Source: Helopsaltes ochotensis
Lineage: Eukaryota > Chordata > Aves > Passeriformes > Locustellidae
Direction: 5' to 3'
DNA length: 64,000 bases
NCBI GenBank assembly: GCA_013400155.1
Contig: VXBM01001619.1
Span: 89,819 to 153,818 of the forward strand
Shown: piece after piece, positions 40,601 through 55,600 of the stretch
Layout: each line of letters opens with the position of its first letter
How positions within the stretch are numbered: position 1 is the first letter of the stretch
Translations under genes and position numbers: made by a program
The notes under the pieces: generated by a model
What the model was told of the DNA's origin: nothing
Seen by the model: the letters and a program-made list of their open reading frames with translations, nothing else
The model's database searches: none

Positions 40601-43600
40601 ATTCTGGATTTTGAAGATGTTGTGTTTGTGGTAGGTGCTTCGCCTTGTTTAGCATATTTCCAGAATTAATTTCTTCTAAAACTTGTATCTGAAGTTAATA
40701 AGGTATTGAATATCTGAATGAACAGCCTGCTTCCTGAAGAAAGAATATCACATACACATAAATATTTGTGGCCATAAGGTCTTAGCCTTAATTTGTACTT
40801 TTTTTCTAGTTCTTTTTGTGTTTCTCTGATATATACAATAGATTACAAAATAGGTAAATGGACTTCATTTTTTTTCAACCATTTTTCGGGCTTTTTGTTG
40901 AGAACTCAGACAATTCTACAGAATCTAGTACTGTGGTAGAAAAAAATCTGATTCATAGCATGTCCAAATAAATCTTAGTTGCCTAGCAAAGTATCTAAGA
41001 AAATACTCATACTTTAAATTATAATTGTAGAACTTGCAAAGCACATGTTTTCCCCTCAATTTCTACAGCTATTGTGCTGAAACAATGCTAGTAATAGAGT
41101 GTTTATTTTGAAACTCTGGAGGTAATGATAACAAAATACTTTTCTTTTGTAGTGGATCAAAATTTTTAAGCATGCTGTTGTTGGATGTATCATTTCACTC
41201 TTGTGGTTTTTTGGCCTTACTCTTTGTGGACCACTGAGGTAAATACATACCTACTGTAAATAATGTGTTTCTGTTGTGATCCTTCCCTGTCTTGCACCTT
41301 TGGTTTTTGTTTTCTGTCTGTCAAACAATGCAGCTAGCCGCTTGATGTATATCCAAAAACATATTGAATACTTATGAATTTTCTTGTGAACTCTTTAGTG
41401 CTTGGGAAAATAAGTACATATAATTTCTGTAGAACTGGTAAGAGCTACTTCTTTTATGAGATGCCAGTGAAATTCTTGATAATGCTTAAAACACTTGATA
41501 TGAGTGATACATCAAGGTCACTTAGTGCAGTTTTTGTCACTCCCCTGCTCTCATTAATGTAATGCTAACTGTTAGTTTACCTGTTTGGAGTCCATGGCTT
41601 GATGGCTAATGGTAGCAGCTGGTATTCATTAGACAGCTGTCTGGAATCAATTTCTGCACTTGTTGCACTTCTTTATCTGCTTGGATGTGTGCTCTGTGTT
41701 AAAGTTGGGTAACATTAGTGCCTATACAGGTAAAACCATTTGTGCTGTGTGTTAGCACTGCTGACTGAGTAACTGAAAAAGAGTTGCTAGACTTCCAAAA
41801 ATGAAGGTTAATATATTGGAAAGCATGTTTCACTAGAGAGTTAAGTAAAGTCTCAAATTATACATTTTATGAAGGTGACTTTTTATCATCTACACAGGAG
41901 AAGGCATATCTGAGAGTAATAATACTGTGATTAATTATATTAATGTAGTTAATACTCTTATGTCCTTCTGGGTGCTGGAAGTCTTGCCAAACAGAAACAG
42001 TTACATTGGTCATATCATATTGTATTGCTATGCAGAGGATTGCAAAAGCATTTGGTAAACTTGAGAGCAATAACTGCTTTCATGTACTGCTCAGAAAAGC
42101 TGTCAATACAGCTTGTTAGTTAGCCTTTGCTGTCTGAAAGAGGTAGCACGTAAGCTAGAATTTTTATTTTCAGCAATTAAGAAGTTTTGAGGTGGCATAA
42201 GGTACTAGGTCATCAGCACCTCGATGAAAAGGATGCAGTAGTACACAACAGGACGTTTTTTTCTCTGGGAGCAGAAGCTGGTTTAGAGGAGGTACTGTAG
42301 TGGGAACAGTATCTGTATCTTGAGCAAATTGGTATCTTCTTGTGTTGCTAGAAGAAAATACAATTTAAAGTTATCTGTAAATGAATAATTTTAATCTGTC
42401 CCTTGAATTAGGAAGTTCTTGTTTTGTAACACGTATAGTCTGCAGCTAGATCTATTGCTGATGAAGACAAATTGATTTGTGTTTTTCCTTTTGAATTGTT
42501 TATACCTGTTGTTGTAATCACAGGATAAATCTTTTTTGAGTCATTAATTTTAGCTGAAATAGTATGTATCAAGGTTGTGAGGTAATTGTAAATGGAATAT
42601 TTATTTCATTTTTTTTTTAATAGGACATTGTTACTGTTTGAGCACAGTGATGTCGTTGTGTTGTCACTCCTTAGTGTCTTGTTCACAAGCTCAGGTGGAG
42701 GACCAGCAAAGGTATTTAAAAATCTGTTTTACAAAATGTAAAATATACTGAATCCTATATATTCAAGTACTTTTTTACCTGGAACAAACTGTGTTTTGGA
42801 TTCACATTAATATAAAATGTGCTTTTTTAGTTTAATTAGTGGTGAAATTGTAAGACATACTACTTGAAATAATAAATACGGCATTGAGAGAGAAACAGTA
42901 GGTGAAGGTGTTGGATATCCATTGCAGATGCCCAAGAAGTTTTTCTGTTTATTGGCAGAAAAGAACCTTCAGAATTATTTTTGCACTTCAGCAGTCTTTG
43001 TAATGGGATTTTGGGTTCAAACTGACAAAAGAACATCTGTGCATGCAGTGGTCCTGACTTGGACATTGAAGTCCAGCAATACAGTCTCAAGTTCCTGGCC
43101 TAGAATCTTCAATGTGTTTAGCTTTTCACATACATTGTTTCTTTCTGCCAGAAAGTTCTCTAAGTACTTTCATGTCTGCATGATCTGAATACTTAGACCC
43201 TTTCATTTAATTGAAGACCTATACTTGAGGCATGCACGGTTTCAAGTCCCATTGCACATACTTTTACAAGGTGTTCTCTAAATGTGCCAAATCAGCCCTA
43301 AGTAGAATGAACTTATCCCAATACCAGTCTTGAGCGCTTTCTCTCAAAAACAGTGACAGGAAAACCGCTGCTGTTGCATATCTGAGGCTGGAAGGGAAAT
43401 CCCCTTCGGTGTCGTCTCAGGCTGGGAGTTGTGAAATCTGTGTCTCATAACTGCACTGGAGTCCCCTAAGCACTTGAAGGCAGCCTTAGAGTAAAGTCAC
43501 AGTCATCTGCACTGACACTCTCTGCTCACCCCCTGCAAACTGAGAAACTTAGGGCATCCACAATGAAGATCACACTGAAGCAGACAAATGACTCTCTCCA

Positions 43601-46600
43601 GACGATTACCAAAAGGATAGATGTAGAGCTTCAGAGAGATTCTCTGCCACTCTGTATCTTAGTGGGCCGCATTTGGCAATTAAGCTCCATATCTTAAGGC
43701 AGCAGAAACAAGGGAGCAATGATGCTGTCCTCTGAATGTTTCAGCTTTGTGAAATGAACTGGTCAACTGACTATCTGCAACAAGAATGTGACAGTCTATT
43801 TGGCTTCAAAAGATAATGTAATACTATTTTTCAGACATAGAGCTCAAGATCTAACCAAGATGATGAGTACTAAAAATTGCAGTGGTTTAAGTCTGGGTGG
43901 TGAAAACTCTGGGAGCTGGAATTTCATAGCTACCTCTGTCCTTTCCCCACAAAAGCATTACAGAGCTGTTCTTTCTCATAGCCTTTGCATAGTTCTTTAG
44001 CCTTTAGGTCCTGTAAGATGAAATTCAACAGCTTGTACAGATCTTGTTTGTAGCTCATTGACGCTACAAAATACTAAATCATCAGACTGAAGTAGCAGTG
44101 CATTCTGGCAGGCAGAAAGACACCATGAAGAAAGTAATCACAGTTAAAGTTTGTAAGATACCAGCATCTGGTTTGCTACAGTGGTGATATGTCCTGAGTT
44201 ATCTGGTAAGTCTGAAAACCAGAAAAAATGTGAAATTATATTGTCAAGGTCACTTTCTTAAAAATAATGAGGGTTTCTGTAATGGTTTTTTGTACTGAAG
44301 TAGGTTTACATTGATCAGGAAGCAGGGAAGGAGGGGACTGATTTCCTGGATTTTTAACCGTAATCTGTTGTAGCAGTTTAAAAATACTTGGGTTCTTTTG
44401 TTATTTGGTTGTTTATTGTTTGGTTGGATTTTGATTTTTTTTTACAGACAAGAGGTGCTGCATTTTTCATCATAGCTATCATCTGCTTGCTACTTTTTGA
44501 TAATGATGACCTCATGGCTAAAATAGCAGAACATCGTATCCTTTTTTGTTATGCAAAAGAGCAAGTGACTCTTAGTACTGGGAAGAGAAAAGGTGAAATT
44601 AAGTGTACTGAATTAAATTATAATTAGAAGTGATTTTGAAGTAAATTTTCAATTGATCATCTCATCATGTACTGATAGATGATAGTATATCTGCAGATGG
44701 GCAGTAAAAACAAACAAAATGAAAACTTTCCAAAGGAAGAATAAAAACAGGAATTACAGATGCAAATGGTGTATTCTGAAATCTTATTGATGAATTTAAT
44801 TAGTTTTCAGTGAGTAGAATCATAAAATAGAATCATCGAATGGCCTGAGTTGGAAGACACCTTAAGATGATCAAGTCCAACTGTTTACCCAGCACTGCCA
44901 AGCCACCACTAAATCATGTCCCGAAATGCTACATCTGTATGTCTTTTAAGAACCAACAGGGATGTTCATTCAGCCACTTCCTTGGGCAGCCTCTTTCAAT
45001 GCTTGATAATCCTTTTTGAAGAAATTCTTCCTAATACTAAATCTACTGATTTAGTAGATACAACTTAAGGCCATTTCTTGTTGGCCTGTCAGAAAATCTG
45101 ACCCCCATCTGGGTTCAACATCCTGTCAGTTGTAGAGTGTGATAAGGTCTGCCCTGAGCCTCCTTTTCTCCAGGCTAAACACCCCCACCTCCATCAGCTG
45201 CTCCTTGTTAGTGCTTTCCAGCTCTGTTGCCCTTCTCAGAACCTCAGCACCTCAGTATCTTCTTGTACTTCGGGGCCCAAAACTGGAGACAGGATTTGAG
45301 GAGTGGCTTCAGCAGTGCCAGCACAGGGGGACAATCCCTGCCCTGCTCCTGCTGGCCACACCACTGCTGATCCAGGCCAGGATGCCTTTGGCCTTCTTGC
45401 CCACCTGGGCACAGCCTGGCTCATGTTCAGCCGCTGTCACCAGCACCCCCAGGGCCTTTCCAGCCTCTCTGCCCCAGCCTGTGGAGCTGCCTGGGGCTGT
45501 TGTGACCCAAGGGCAGGACCCGGCCCTGGGCCTTGTTGAACCTCACCCCATGGGCCTCAGCCCCTGCTCCAGCCTGCCCAGATCCCTCTGCAGAGCCTGC
45601 CTGCCCTCCAGCAGATCAGCACTCCCACCCAGAATGGTGCCACCTGCAAACTGCCCGAGGCTGCACCTGATGCCCTCATTCAGGTCACAGATAAAGATAT
45701 GAAACAGGACTGGCCCCAGCACTGAGCCCTGGGGAGCAGCACTGGTGACTGAGCACCAGCTGTATGTAACTCCCCTCATCGTCACTCTGGGCCCAGCTGT
45801 CCAGCTGGTTTTTAAATCATGAACAGTCCACCTGCCCAAGCCAGGAGCATGGGAAGATCATGTGGGAAATGGCAGCCAAGGCATCCATGCAGCTCTGGAG
45901 TTCATGCATTCACAGCTTTTCCTTCATTCACTAGGCAGGTCACTCCATAGAAGATCAGGTTGGTCAGTCAGGATCTGCCTTTCACAAACCCATGCTGAGG
46001 ACTGCGCCTGATCCCCTGGTTGTCCTGCACATGCCAACACACCATAAAGTTCAGTTTGCTTACCTCTGCTTTGTGTGTTCTACTACCTTTGCCTGTTCTT
46101 GTTTAAAAAAAAAAAAAAAGTGATTAAACTCTTCCTTAACTTTTTGTTTAGCTGAGGGACATCATGACAGTGCTCTTACTCATGTTCTGTATACAATCAT
46201 TGCTTTCCTGGGTGTTGCAGATCACAAGGTAAATAATAATGTATTTTAGAATCTTTATCTGAGTTTTGTAGGTAAGAATTTCAGAGCTCAGAGCTAATCC
46301 AAGCCTGAATCAAAAGCAAAAAGTTGAACATCCCCACCCCATATTGAAACTGAACTAGCATTGTAATTTTTACACACTGACCGGAGTATGGGGAGCTTCA
46401 ATACAGCAAGCCAGAACATACAATATTCAACCTCTATAGGTGATAACAACTTCAGTGTAATGCATATCCTAACAAGTCTCATTAAAATTACTACTATTCT
46501 TTCATTAGTGTTCTTGGTGTTTATAATGCTTTGCCTACAAACCATTCTTACTCACTTTTGAGGCCTGTGTTTTGTTTCTGCAGCTTTAGCTTTCCCCAGT

Positions 46601-49600
46601 CTTTCCTTTACATTGGACTTGTATTTGAAAACATAGATTCTGATATATAAGACAGTCCCATTGTAATTGGTAGTATGAATAGGTGAATATCATAACCTGA
46701 CTGTATGGGCTTGGCCTGGCTGATGGAGTTGTATTGGCTTAGTCTTGCCAAAGTGGCTTCATTGGGAATTAAAACAGGAAAAAATATGAAGCAACTGAAA
46801 AAGTATTACTGTAAAAATAAACCAAACATTATAAAGACTGGTTAAGGGTGCAAAAAAACAAGCATAATCTAAGGGAGATGAGATGCTGTGTATCTTGTCA
46901 TTCATTTAAAGAACAATTTTGAAAAAGTATATTGTGAAAAAATAGGATGTGTTCAAAGGTAAGTGGATGAAAAGGTTATGAAAAGTCTAGAGGACAAGCT
47001 GATGTGTATCTTTGGGGGTTTATGTATGCTTTCAATAGTGGAAGATGGGAAAACTTTGGGTGACGTTTCTTCCTCAGATACTGTTTGCTGCTATTTTGCT
47101 GCTGGTGTATGCTAATTAACACAATTGAGAGTTTTAAAATTCAGCTCCTACTAGGCTATTGTGAATAGTGCTATGGCACAAGCATATATGCTATGTTATT
47201 GTTTTTAGCTAGAGTAAAATGACAGGAAATATCCTAGTTTTGGCTTTTGATTGCAGGTTAAGGAAAGCACGTTAATATTTTCTCCTTGTAAGGGTCACTG
47301 TGTTTGGAGTGAGGTTTTTGGTACTTAAATGCTAATGTAATCCCTTTATGTCTCCAGGGTGGAGTTCTGCTTTTGGTACTGGCATTGTGCTGTAAGGTTG
47401 GTTTTCACATGGCATCCCGAAAACTATCTGTAGATGTAGGTGGAGCAAAGCGTCTTCAAGCTTTGTCTCATCTTGTTTCCGTCCTTCTGTTGTGCCCATG
47501 GGTAATTGTTCTCTCTCTGACAACAGAGGTAAGATAATACGTGAAAAGATAAAACATTTTTTGTAATGCTTGTGAATTGCCATTTAAATCTCTGGTTTAA
47601 AATATCTTTAAAATTACCAATGTTGCTGTCTTTGTTTTTGTAGTAAGCTTTGTTTGAATTTTTTCCATTATGCTTTTCTTCTCTATTTGTTTTTTATCTG
47701 TGTGATACTTTAATTTCCTCTTTCATGTGATAACTGTATTTCATCCTTCTAGCTCAGATATTATATCTTGGGTTCATCTACTAACATTGCACAAGTGCTA
47801 ATGACTGTATAAATACAGTGCTCTTTTATCCCTAAGAAGTAGATCATGTATTATCATTTTAAAAAATGCTCTTTATATGCTTATGTGCATAGGGAGAGTA
47901 GGCCATTGCAACCATTGCATTGTATATGGAATTCCTTTTACAAACATCAAAGTATTGAAAATAAAGTACTTCAGTGCATTTTAGATAAACGTCTCCTGTT
48001 ATATCTGGAATGATGTCTTTATATAATAAATGTTTTATGGGTTAGTGAAAACAGTTGTAATTCAAGTAAACTACATTTAATGCTATAAATACAATTACTC
48101 TTCTAGTGAGCAGTCCTGTTTGAAATTTATTTTTCGTTGCAGAGTAAAGTAGAGTCTTGGTCTTCTCTCATCATGCCTTTCATAACAGTCATCTTTTTTG
48201 TTGTGATCCTGGATTTCTACGTGGAGTCCATATGCTCTGTGAAGATGGAAGCTTCCACCTGTGCCCGATACGGATCCTTTCTTATTTTCATTAGTGCACT
48301 GCTTTTTGGAAACTTTTGGACACATCCAATAACAGACCAGCTTCGAGCTATGAACAAGCCACCACACCATGAAAGCACAGAGCATGTTCTTTCTGGAGGG
48401 GTGGTAGTGAGTGCTGTCTTCTTTGTTTTATGTACGTATTCTTGTCTAAACTGTAGTGAATCTGTGGTGCGTTTGACTGGGAAGCCAATCAGAAAATTGA
48501 GGCATGCGGAATTCTTTTGGATGAGTTTTATGGATTCTTTTGAGTAAGGCAGACTGTAGCTTTTCGTTCTTTTACTGTCTGTCTACAGGAAAAAAAAAGG
48601 AGTATGATCTGTTGTGAAAGTGATGATCTAATTTAACATAGCGATGAAATCCAATAATAAGGCTCAAGATAAAGTTGACAATCAATTTGCTGCCTGAAAA
48701 TTTCATATAAAGTTTGCTGATTAAACACATTACAAAACAGCTGTGAAGCTTAGAAACGGCAACAAAAACTTCAATACTTTCCTTGCAGCTGCCAATATCC
48801 TGTCCTCCCCCTCCAGGAAAGGGCAAAAGGGTACCCTTATTGGCTATTCCCCTGAAGGCACTCCTCTCTATAACTTCATGGGTGATGCATTACAGCAAAG
48901 CTCCCAGTCATTACCCCGGTTTATTAAGGAGTCACTGAAACAAATCCTCGAGGAGTATGATTCTCGGCAGATCTTCTATTTCTTGTGCCTAAATCTGGTA
49001 AGTGCATGGGGTTTTTTCTTCAAACCCGATCACAGTAGTGCGTGTATAACACAGAAAGAAGAGTTACTCTTTAAAAGATTCCCATTATCGATTGGTTTGA
49101 AAGTGACCTTTGACAGGAATTTAAGTAGTGGTCACTGATTTGTTGTCACCGTGCAGCACTGGTTCTATGTGTAAAAGTTACTCCAGTAACTGAATATTTG
49201 TGTGATAGTATGTTTAAGGCTGAGATACCTCAATGTTGCCAACAGATAAGGTGAAATTGATAAGGATGATATCAAGAAAATAGAAAGTGTGGGATTGATT
49301 AGTGCCATATTGGACCAGGCTAGTTTTATTTTTAGCTTCTCTCTTTCTTGAATAGGAAAAGATAATGCAGTGGGCAAAATTGAGACAACCTCATTTGCAA
49401 AGATCTCCAGGAAAATAAGGGAAGAAACTTGAAGTATATGTTTCAACTGTAAGGAATTCCATTATGGAATATGAAAGATTGGAAAAAAGTTTTCAGACAG
49501 ACAGATTAGTAACAGTAAAATGTACAGGGTAAATGTATGTATTAAAAATGTTTCCTTGTGTACCTTTCTCAGACCCACTTCCTAAGATTTTAAACAGTCA

Positions 49601-52600
49601 TCTTACTGGTGAAGAAAATGTTGGCATAACAGATTTCTAGACAAAATTACTTTTACTCTAATAATGTATCAGATCAGAGCTCTTACATTTTTTATGATAA
49701 AATTCTTAGAATTTTGTCTGCAGAATGTCAGTTTAAAATTCAAACCAAAAAAATAAAGGGTTGGTTTTTTTATGCGTGAGGCTTTAAGCAGAGTAGGTTC
49801 AACAATGTCTCTTTCTAGACTTGGAATGCATCATTTGAGGAGAGAAAAAATGGTCTACAAATACTTTCAACTGTACCTTTGAAAAATGTTGAGTTTTCTG
49901 GGAAAAGAATATCCTTCTATTTTTCTGCCAAAACATTAATATACAAGTTAATATTTAAGGAAAAATTCAAACTCTCTTTTGTTTTAGGCTTTCACTTTTG
50001 TGGAGCTTTTTTATGGAGTATGGACCAATAGCCTTGGTCTTATTTCTGATGGATTTCACATGCTTTTTGATTGTTCTGCATTAGTGATGGGGCTTTTTGC
50101 AGCTCTGATGACAAGGTGGAAAGCAACTCGCATCTTTTCGTATGGGTATGTATCTTGGGTTCTTTAAGGACTATTTGAAACTTAACTCTTCTTGCTCAAT
50201 TTCAAAATGTCCTGGAATGTATGGGATATTTTACTAATGCGTGCTTCTGTGGATTTTTGCTGTGTCTCTTCTCTTCCATTTGTGCTCATGTTATTCTCTG
50301 TGCTAAAAATGTGTCTGAAATGTAATTTTCATTTATCTCTACAAGTAAAACTTTTATCACTGTGAATATTCTTTAGAAATTACCTCATGCTAGGCATTTA
50401 TGTCAAACAAAAAACTATGTTAAAAATCAGTACTCATATGAAGATTTAGATTCAGTTAATATAATTAACCTTTATATGTTTGCATAGCATTTTAGCAGTT
50501 TGAAGCCCTGAATGGGCAGTATATATGAGAATACTTCTATACTGTTTTATTATAATGGAGTTTTGACAGTTGGAAACTGGCAACCTCTTGATCAGAAAAA
50601 AATAACTCGGAAATTGAGGCATGGTTCTGTGACATTGAGGAAAATCACAGCAATCTTAATGCTGTATTGAAAGAATTATAACTTTATTATAACTTTGACA
50701 TTTGTTGAGAGTACCCATTCTTCAGTCTCTATATGTTTATTTTCAGGTATGGACGTGTAGAAATTCTCTCTGGATTTATTAATGGCCTCTTTCTGATGGT
50801 GATTGCTTTCTTTGTCTTCATGGAATCAGTGGCGAGACTGGTAGATCCTCCAGACATAGATACAAACATGCTAACTGTAAGTTTTGTCCTTCTGTTTTGG
50901 TGTAGTTTTGCAGTTAATGGTAAATTTATGTTTATCTTCAGGGTGATAGTCCTTCCAGTACCTGAAGGGAGTCTTCAGGAAAGCTGGAGAAGAATTTTTT
51001 GCCAGGGCATTTAGTGGACAAGGGGAAATGGTTTCAAATTCAACCTGGGTAGGTACAGATTAGATATTAGGAATTAATTAGATTTTAGGAAGGAATTCTT
51101 TTCTGTGAACATGGTACAGCACTGGAACAAGTTGCCCAGAGAAGTTGTGGGCTTCCACAGTTTTCCTTTACTTACGTGCACGGTATTTTTGGTTACCAAG
51201 TTCTAGAAAGTAAGTTTGGATACCTTTGAGGATGCAGTGCAGTTAAAGACTTTTCTCCTCCCACAGCCAGTCTCTGTTGGAGGGCTGATTGTAAACCTTG
51301 TTGGTATCTGTGCCTTCAGCCACGCGCACTCCCACGGGGCTTCTCGGGGAGGCTGTCCCACACACGATCACAGCCATTCTCACCATGGCCACAGCCACGG
51401 GCATGGCCACTCCCACAGTGACCATGGGCACAGCCATGGACATTCCCATGGATCTTCTGGAGGAGGCATGAACACCAACATGAGAGGTAAGTACAGGTTG
51501 GTGAATCACAAGTGATGTATGTGGCTTCTAGGAGACTGAAGATTTTCAGGATCAGACCTGTGCAGTGTTATGTGTTATGCCTCAATCTAAAAATGCTCTC
51601 AAGGAGTGATCTGACAGGCATTAAATGTGCTATACAAGAATTGGTCAAACTATTTATGAATTTAACTTGAAGAAACGTGAAATGTTTCCATGCAGGTGTG
51701 TGTAATACATAAGGAACAATAAAAAGCAGTAATCTGTAGTACTCACTAACATTAATAAAGGTCACTGTAAACCATACTCAAAAAGCTTTAAGTTCTTGTT
51801 TCTAAGTTCAAACTGGAAATGAAAGTACAACGTCTCTATGTATAAAGATACTACCATGCTTCTAGGAATTGTGTGACAGCTGGTTGTAAAACACTGGGAA
51901 GCAGTTAAGAAGCGGGAGAACGAATACAGACCAGCAATAGAATATGCTTTTATCTGTGATTCAGAAGATAAAGTGGTAAAGAAAAACGTCCAAATTTGAA
52001 ATCATAAGCTAATGAGAACTGAGAAGGGCACTGTATATGAAAGTTCAGCATAGAATTTTTTCTCTAGTAGTTATAAAGGAGTTATTTACCAGCTGTCTGG
52101 CTTATTAAAATAACCTTTCAAAGAATTGTGTTTTCTGCATAAGCTTGTCAGAATATGGTGAATAGTCTTATGTTTCACAGGTTATTTTATGTCTTAACCC
52201 AGTGGGTTATCCTGGTTGTTCATATTCATCATATCTTTAATTTTTTAAGTCTGCCTATACTGATGTTTCAATATTCTTTAAAATCCTGACATTTAACTAG
52301 CACTAATCTTACCAATGGTTGGGAAGTATTTTTCTATGCCCATTGAGTGTATATTGAGAATGAACCCACAGTTAAATCAGTACAAAGTAAAAAATTCATA
52401 GCAGTAGCACAAAGACAATTATTTCTCTTGTAAAATCAGGGTAGAATTGGCATACAAACCACAACCAGTACATTAATGTGTGTCTACATTAGCAAGTCAG
52501 TGCATGTACACTGATATTCTGACTCTCTGTTAGGGATCAGTGAATCCTTACATAAAGAGTTAAATGATTATGCTATATTGTACAAATCCCACTAACAATT

Positions 52601-55600
52601 TAAAGACTGTTCACATACACTTTAGTCTGTGGATGCCTAGATCATTGCCTCACAGATTAAAAATTGTTTTTTACATTAATTTGCAATTAAACATTAGAAG
52701 AGCTAAATATTTAGTGTATTTTGTCCCAGGTTAGGCAGAGAGTCGTCTCTGTTTAGCTTGAGGATATTTAGTAAGCCTTACTAAGTTTCTGCTATTGAAT
52801 ATATGCATACATTTTAGACAGAACTGTTAATCACTCTGTTTGTTTTGGTTGTAGGTGTGTTTCTGCATGTGTTAGCAGACACTCTTGGCAGTGTTGGTGT
52901 TATCGTATCCACGATATTTATTCAGCAATTTGGATGGCTCATAGCTGATCCGCTCTGCTCTCTCTTTATTGCTACATTGATTTTTCTTAGTGTTATCCCA
53001 CTATTGAAAGATGCCTGTCAAGTGCTTTTGTTGAGGATACCTCCAGAACATGAGAAAGAGCTGCATGCTGCTTTAGAAAAGGTACAATTACAAATGGGTT
53101 TGTATACAAACATACAAAGCTGTAACTGTTTTTAATCATTATTAAACTCAAGCAGTTCAGTCAGACACCTTCTGTTGTCTTAGACAACTTCATGTTTCAC
53201 ATTGTTTAAAATCTATTTTGCAGAGAAGTGACAGGATGACTAGTTCTAACCAATAAAAGTTGGTTTACAGCTAAAAAGACTTACTTTTTTTTGCTTTTAT
53301 GGGTAGCCCATAATTTCAAAGTATGGTAACAGTGTGGTAAATGTACAACGCTGTAGTACTGAGAAAGTAATACAGCAATTCCCCAACCCTGCAGCTTTTT
53401 TAAACTTGTTACGAACATTCAGGCTACAGGATTATATCATGAGCTTGTAATTTCAAGTTTTCTCATTTATCCATATCATGAAGGATATACTGGTTCACAG
53501 TAGGTGGGATGGCAAAAATTAAGCTATTTTTTCTAATTATTTTCTCATTCTAGACTGTTCTCTTCCTGTCTGGTGCAGTATGGCATCTGCCTTGAGGCTG
53601 TACCTAGTGTTTGCTGTTGTCTCATTTTAAGTTCCTGCCCAGAGTCGTAATGTGGACCTCAGTATGGAGAACTCCTCTCTGTAAAAGAATGAGTTTAAAG
53701 TTCTTTGAGGATGCCGTCAACTAGAGGCTTCAAGGAAGACTATCCTTATGCTGTCCTGTCAGTTACCAGACGGGAAAATGAGTTCTTGTCTGCATGAGAA
53801 AGAAAAGAACAGATGGGAGTTGTCTGGGAGAGATTCATGTAGTGAAAGGAAAGTGACTTGTAGAGTGTGGTTTCACTTTTTGATGAGGGAAGACAGTAAT
53901 TCTGAGAGGCTGAGAAGAAGAAAGTACTTTTTGAGAACAAAAGACCAGTTGATTAAAAGATAACAGGAAAAGCATTTTTAAAATTACATCACAATAGAAC
54001 AATGTTCTTGCTGTAGGTTGACCCCATCCAGTAGCCAGACATCCATACAGCCACTTACTCACTCCCCCCCTTTACCACCACCACCACCACTGCCAGTGGG
54101 ATGGGAGCATAAGCAAGAAAACTCTGGAAGCAATATAACAGTTGAAGGAAGAGCAGTGGACAAAAGAAAAAAAAAAGCAGTGTATCACCTCCCACAAGCA
54201 GACTGATACCCAGGCAGTCCCCAAACAGAAGCCAAAATCCCCCCTTCATCCTCTACTCCATTTTTTACTGCTGAGCAAGGTGTTACGTGACATGATGATC
54301 TGGTCGGCTGCCCTGGCTGTGTCACATCTCCCTGCTTCTTGCCCATGCCCAGCCTACCCACCAGGGCAAGGGCAAAGTGGGAAAAATAGAAAGCCTTGAA
54401 ACTGCCTGATAGAAAAGAGGAAGCCTGAACAGTTCAGCAATAGCCAAGTCATTGGTATGTTATCAAAATGGTTTTAGGCAGAAGTCTGAAACACAGCGCC
54501 TTATCAGCTGCTCTGAAAAACTATCATAGCCAACCCAGAACAACCATCAATTTGAAAAAAGTGTGTATTATGGAAAAGAAGTTACGTCTCTGAATAAAGT
54601 TCAGCTATGATATCTAAATATACCTGCTAAATAGTGAGGTAACAAGTGCCCTGGTAGATGCCGGACCAGTATTCTGATTAGTCTATCCATTTATGTTCCT
54701 TGATCTGTTCTTTAAATCAGGGAATTTTTTATCCTCATCCTATTTAGCATTGCTCTTCTGGGGTTTTCATTTAGTTTGGCTTTTACCTTCTAGAATTTTA
54801 CAGTAGTAAATAATAATAATAACAAGATAATTCTGATTATAGCTTAGTTGGAAAGCTGTGCTTTTGGTTTGTTTCCTTGTGAAATTTTATCCAATAGCCA
54901 TGTACATGCACAAGTTTAAAATTACTTAATTTTTGCTAATGAAATCTCTTCACAGATTCAAAAAATAGAGGGAGTTATATCCTACAGAGATCCTCATTTT
55001 TGGTGTCACTCTGCAACTGTTGTGGCAGGCACAATACATGTGCAAGTTGTATCAGACGTGATGGAACAGAGAATTGTACAGCAGGTAAAGTGCAACGTCT
55101 TTTGACTCTTAATTTCCTACCCAGCATCTCCCTTTCGGTCACAGACTGAAGGTTCAAGCTGACATGTATGATTTTTTTTGTAGCTCTCCATTACTGTCTC
55201 AGATCTGGTCTCTAACGCTGTACTGCCCCTTGCCTGTTAGCTCAAAATTAGTTCTGTAAAGAGTTATTTGCTAGAACATTTGCCAAAACACTAACTGAAA
55301 GTGGCACTACATCCACTCTGAGTAAAGAAGGGGAGGTATAAAAACAGGCCTGCAAAACGGGGAATAAACTGTAGGGATATCTGGATGCTAATCACATGTA
55401 TAAAACTGGATTACCACTACCTATCTGCCGTGGGTTTTTCTTTTCCTTAAAAAGGTTCATATTTCCTTGTGCAAGACACTGACAATCACCCAGTGTGCAG
55501 AAGTTGCAAAGCCATACCATCTTAAGTTACTGTTTGCTTTCCAGAGAATTGAATTCTTCACAGTGTTAAATGGGGGGGTTTTACAGCATTGCCAGCATTC

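Larger units (their letters stand above)
39865..44447 (+). other. SLC30A5: Introns 3-5 of SLC30A5 (with exons 4 and 5)
   Basis: Apart from exons 4 and 5, nothing gene-like is seen. There is a 19-bp direct tandem duplication at 40,265-40,302. The 42.9-44.1 kb part of intron 5 has a richer base mix than its surroundings and may be an old repeat that I do not recognise. Confidence 0.6.
46229..50746 (+). other. SLC30A5: Introns 7-11 of SLC30A5 (with exons 8-11)
   Basis: AT-rich introns with polypyrimidine tracts at the acceptors. No repeat family or nested gene was recognised. Confidence 0.6.

Noticed and set aside
48432..48547. Extension of the SLC30A5 exon 9 frame into intron 9
   Set aside because: The GTACGT donor and the exact phase match to exon 10 show the normal splice. 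The read-through tail has no ZnT5 similarity.
51243..51509. 88-codon minus-strand frame opposite SLC30A5 exon 13
   Set aside because: Shadow of the histidine-repeat codons on the coding strand (Val/Met/Ala-rich).
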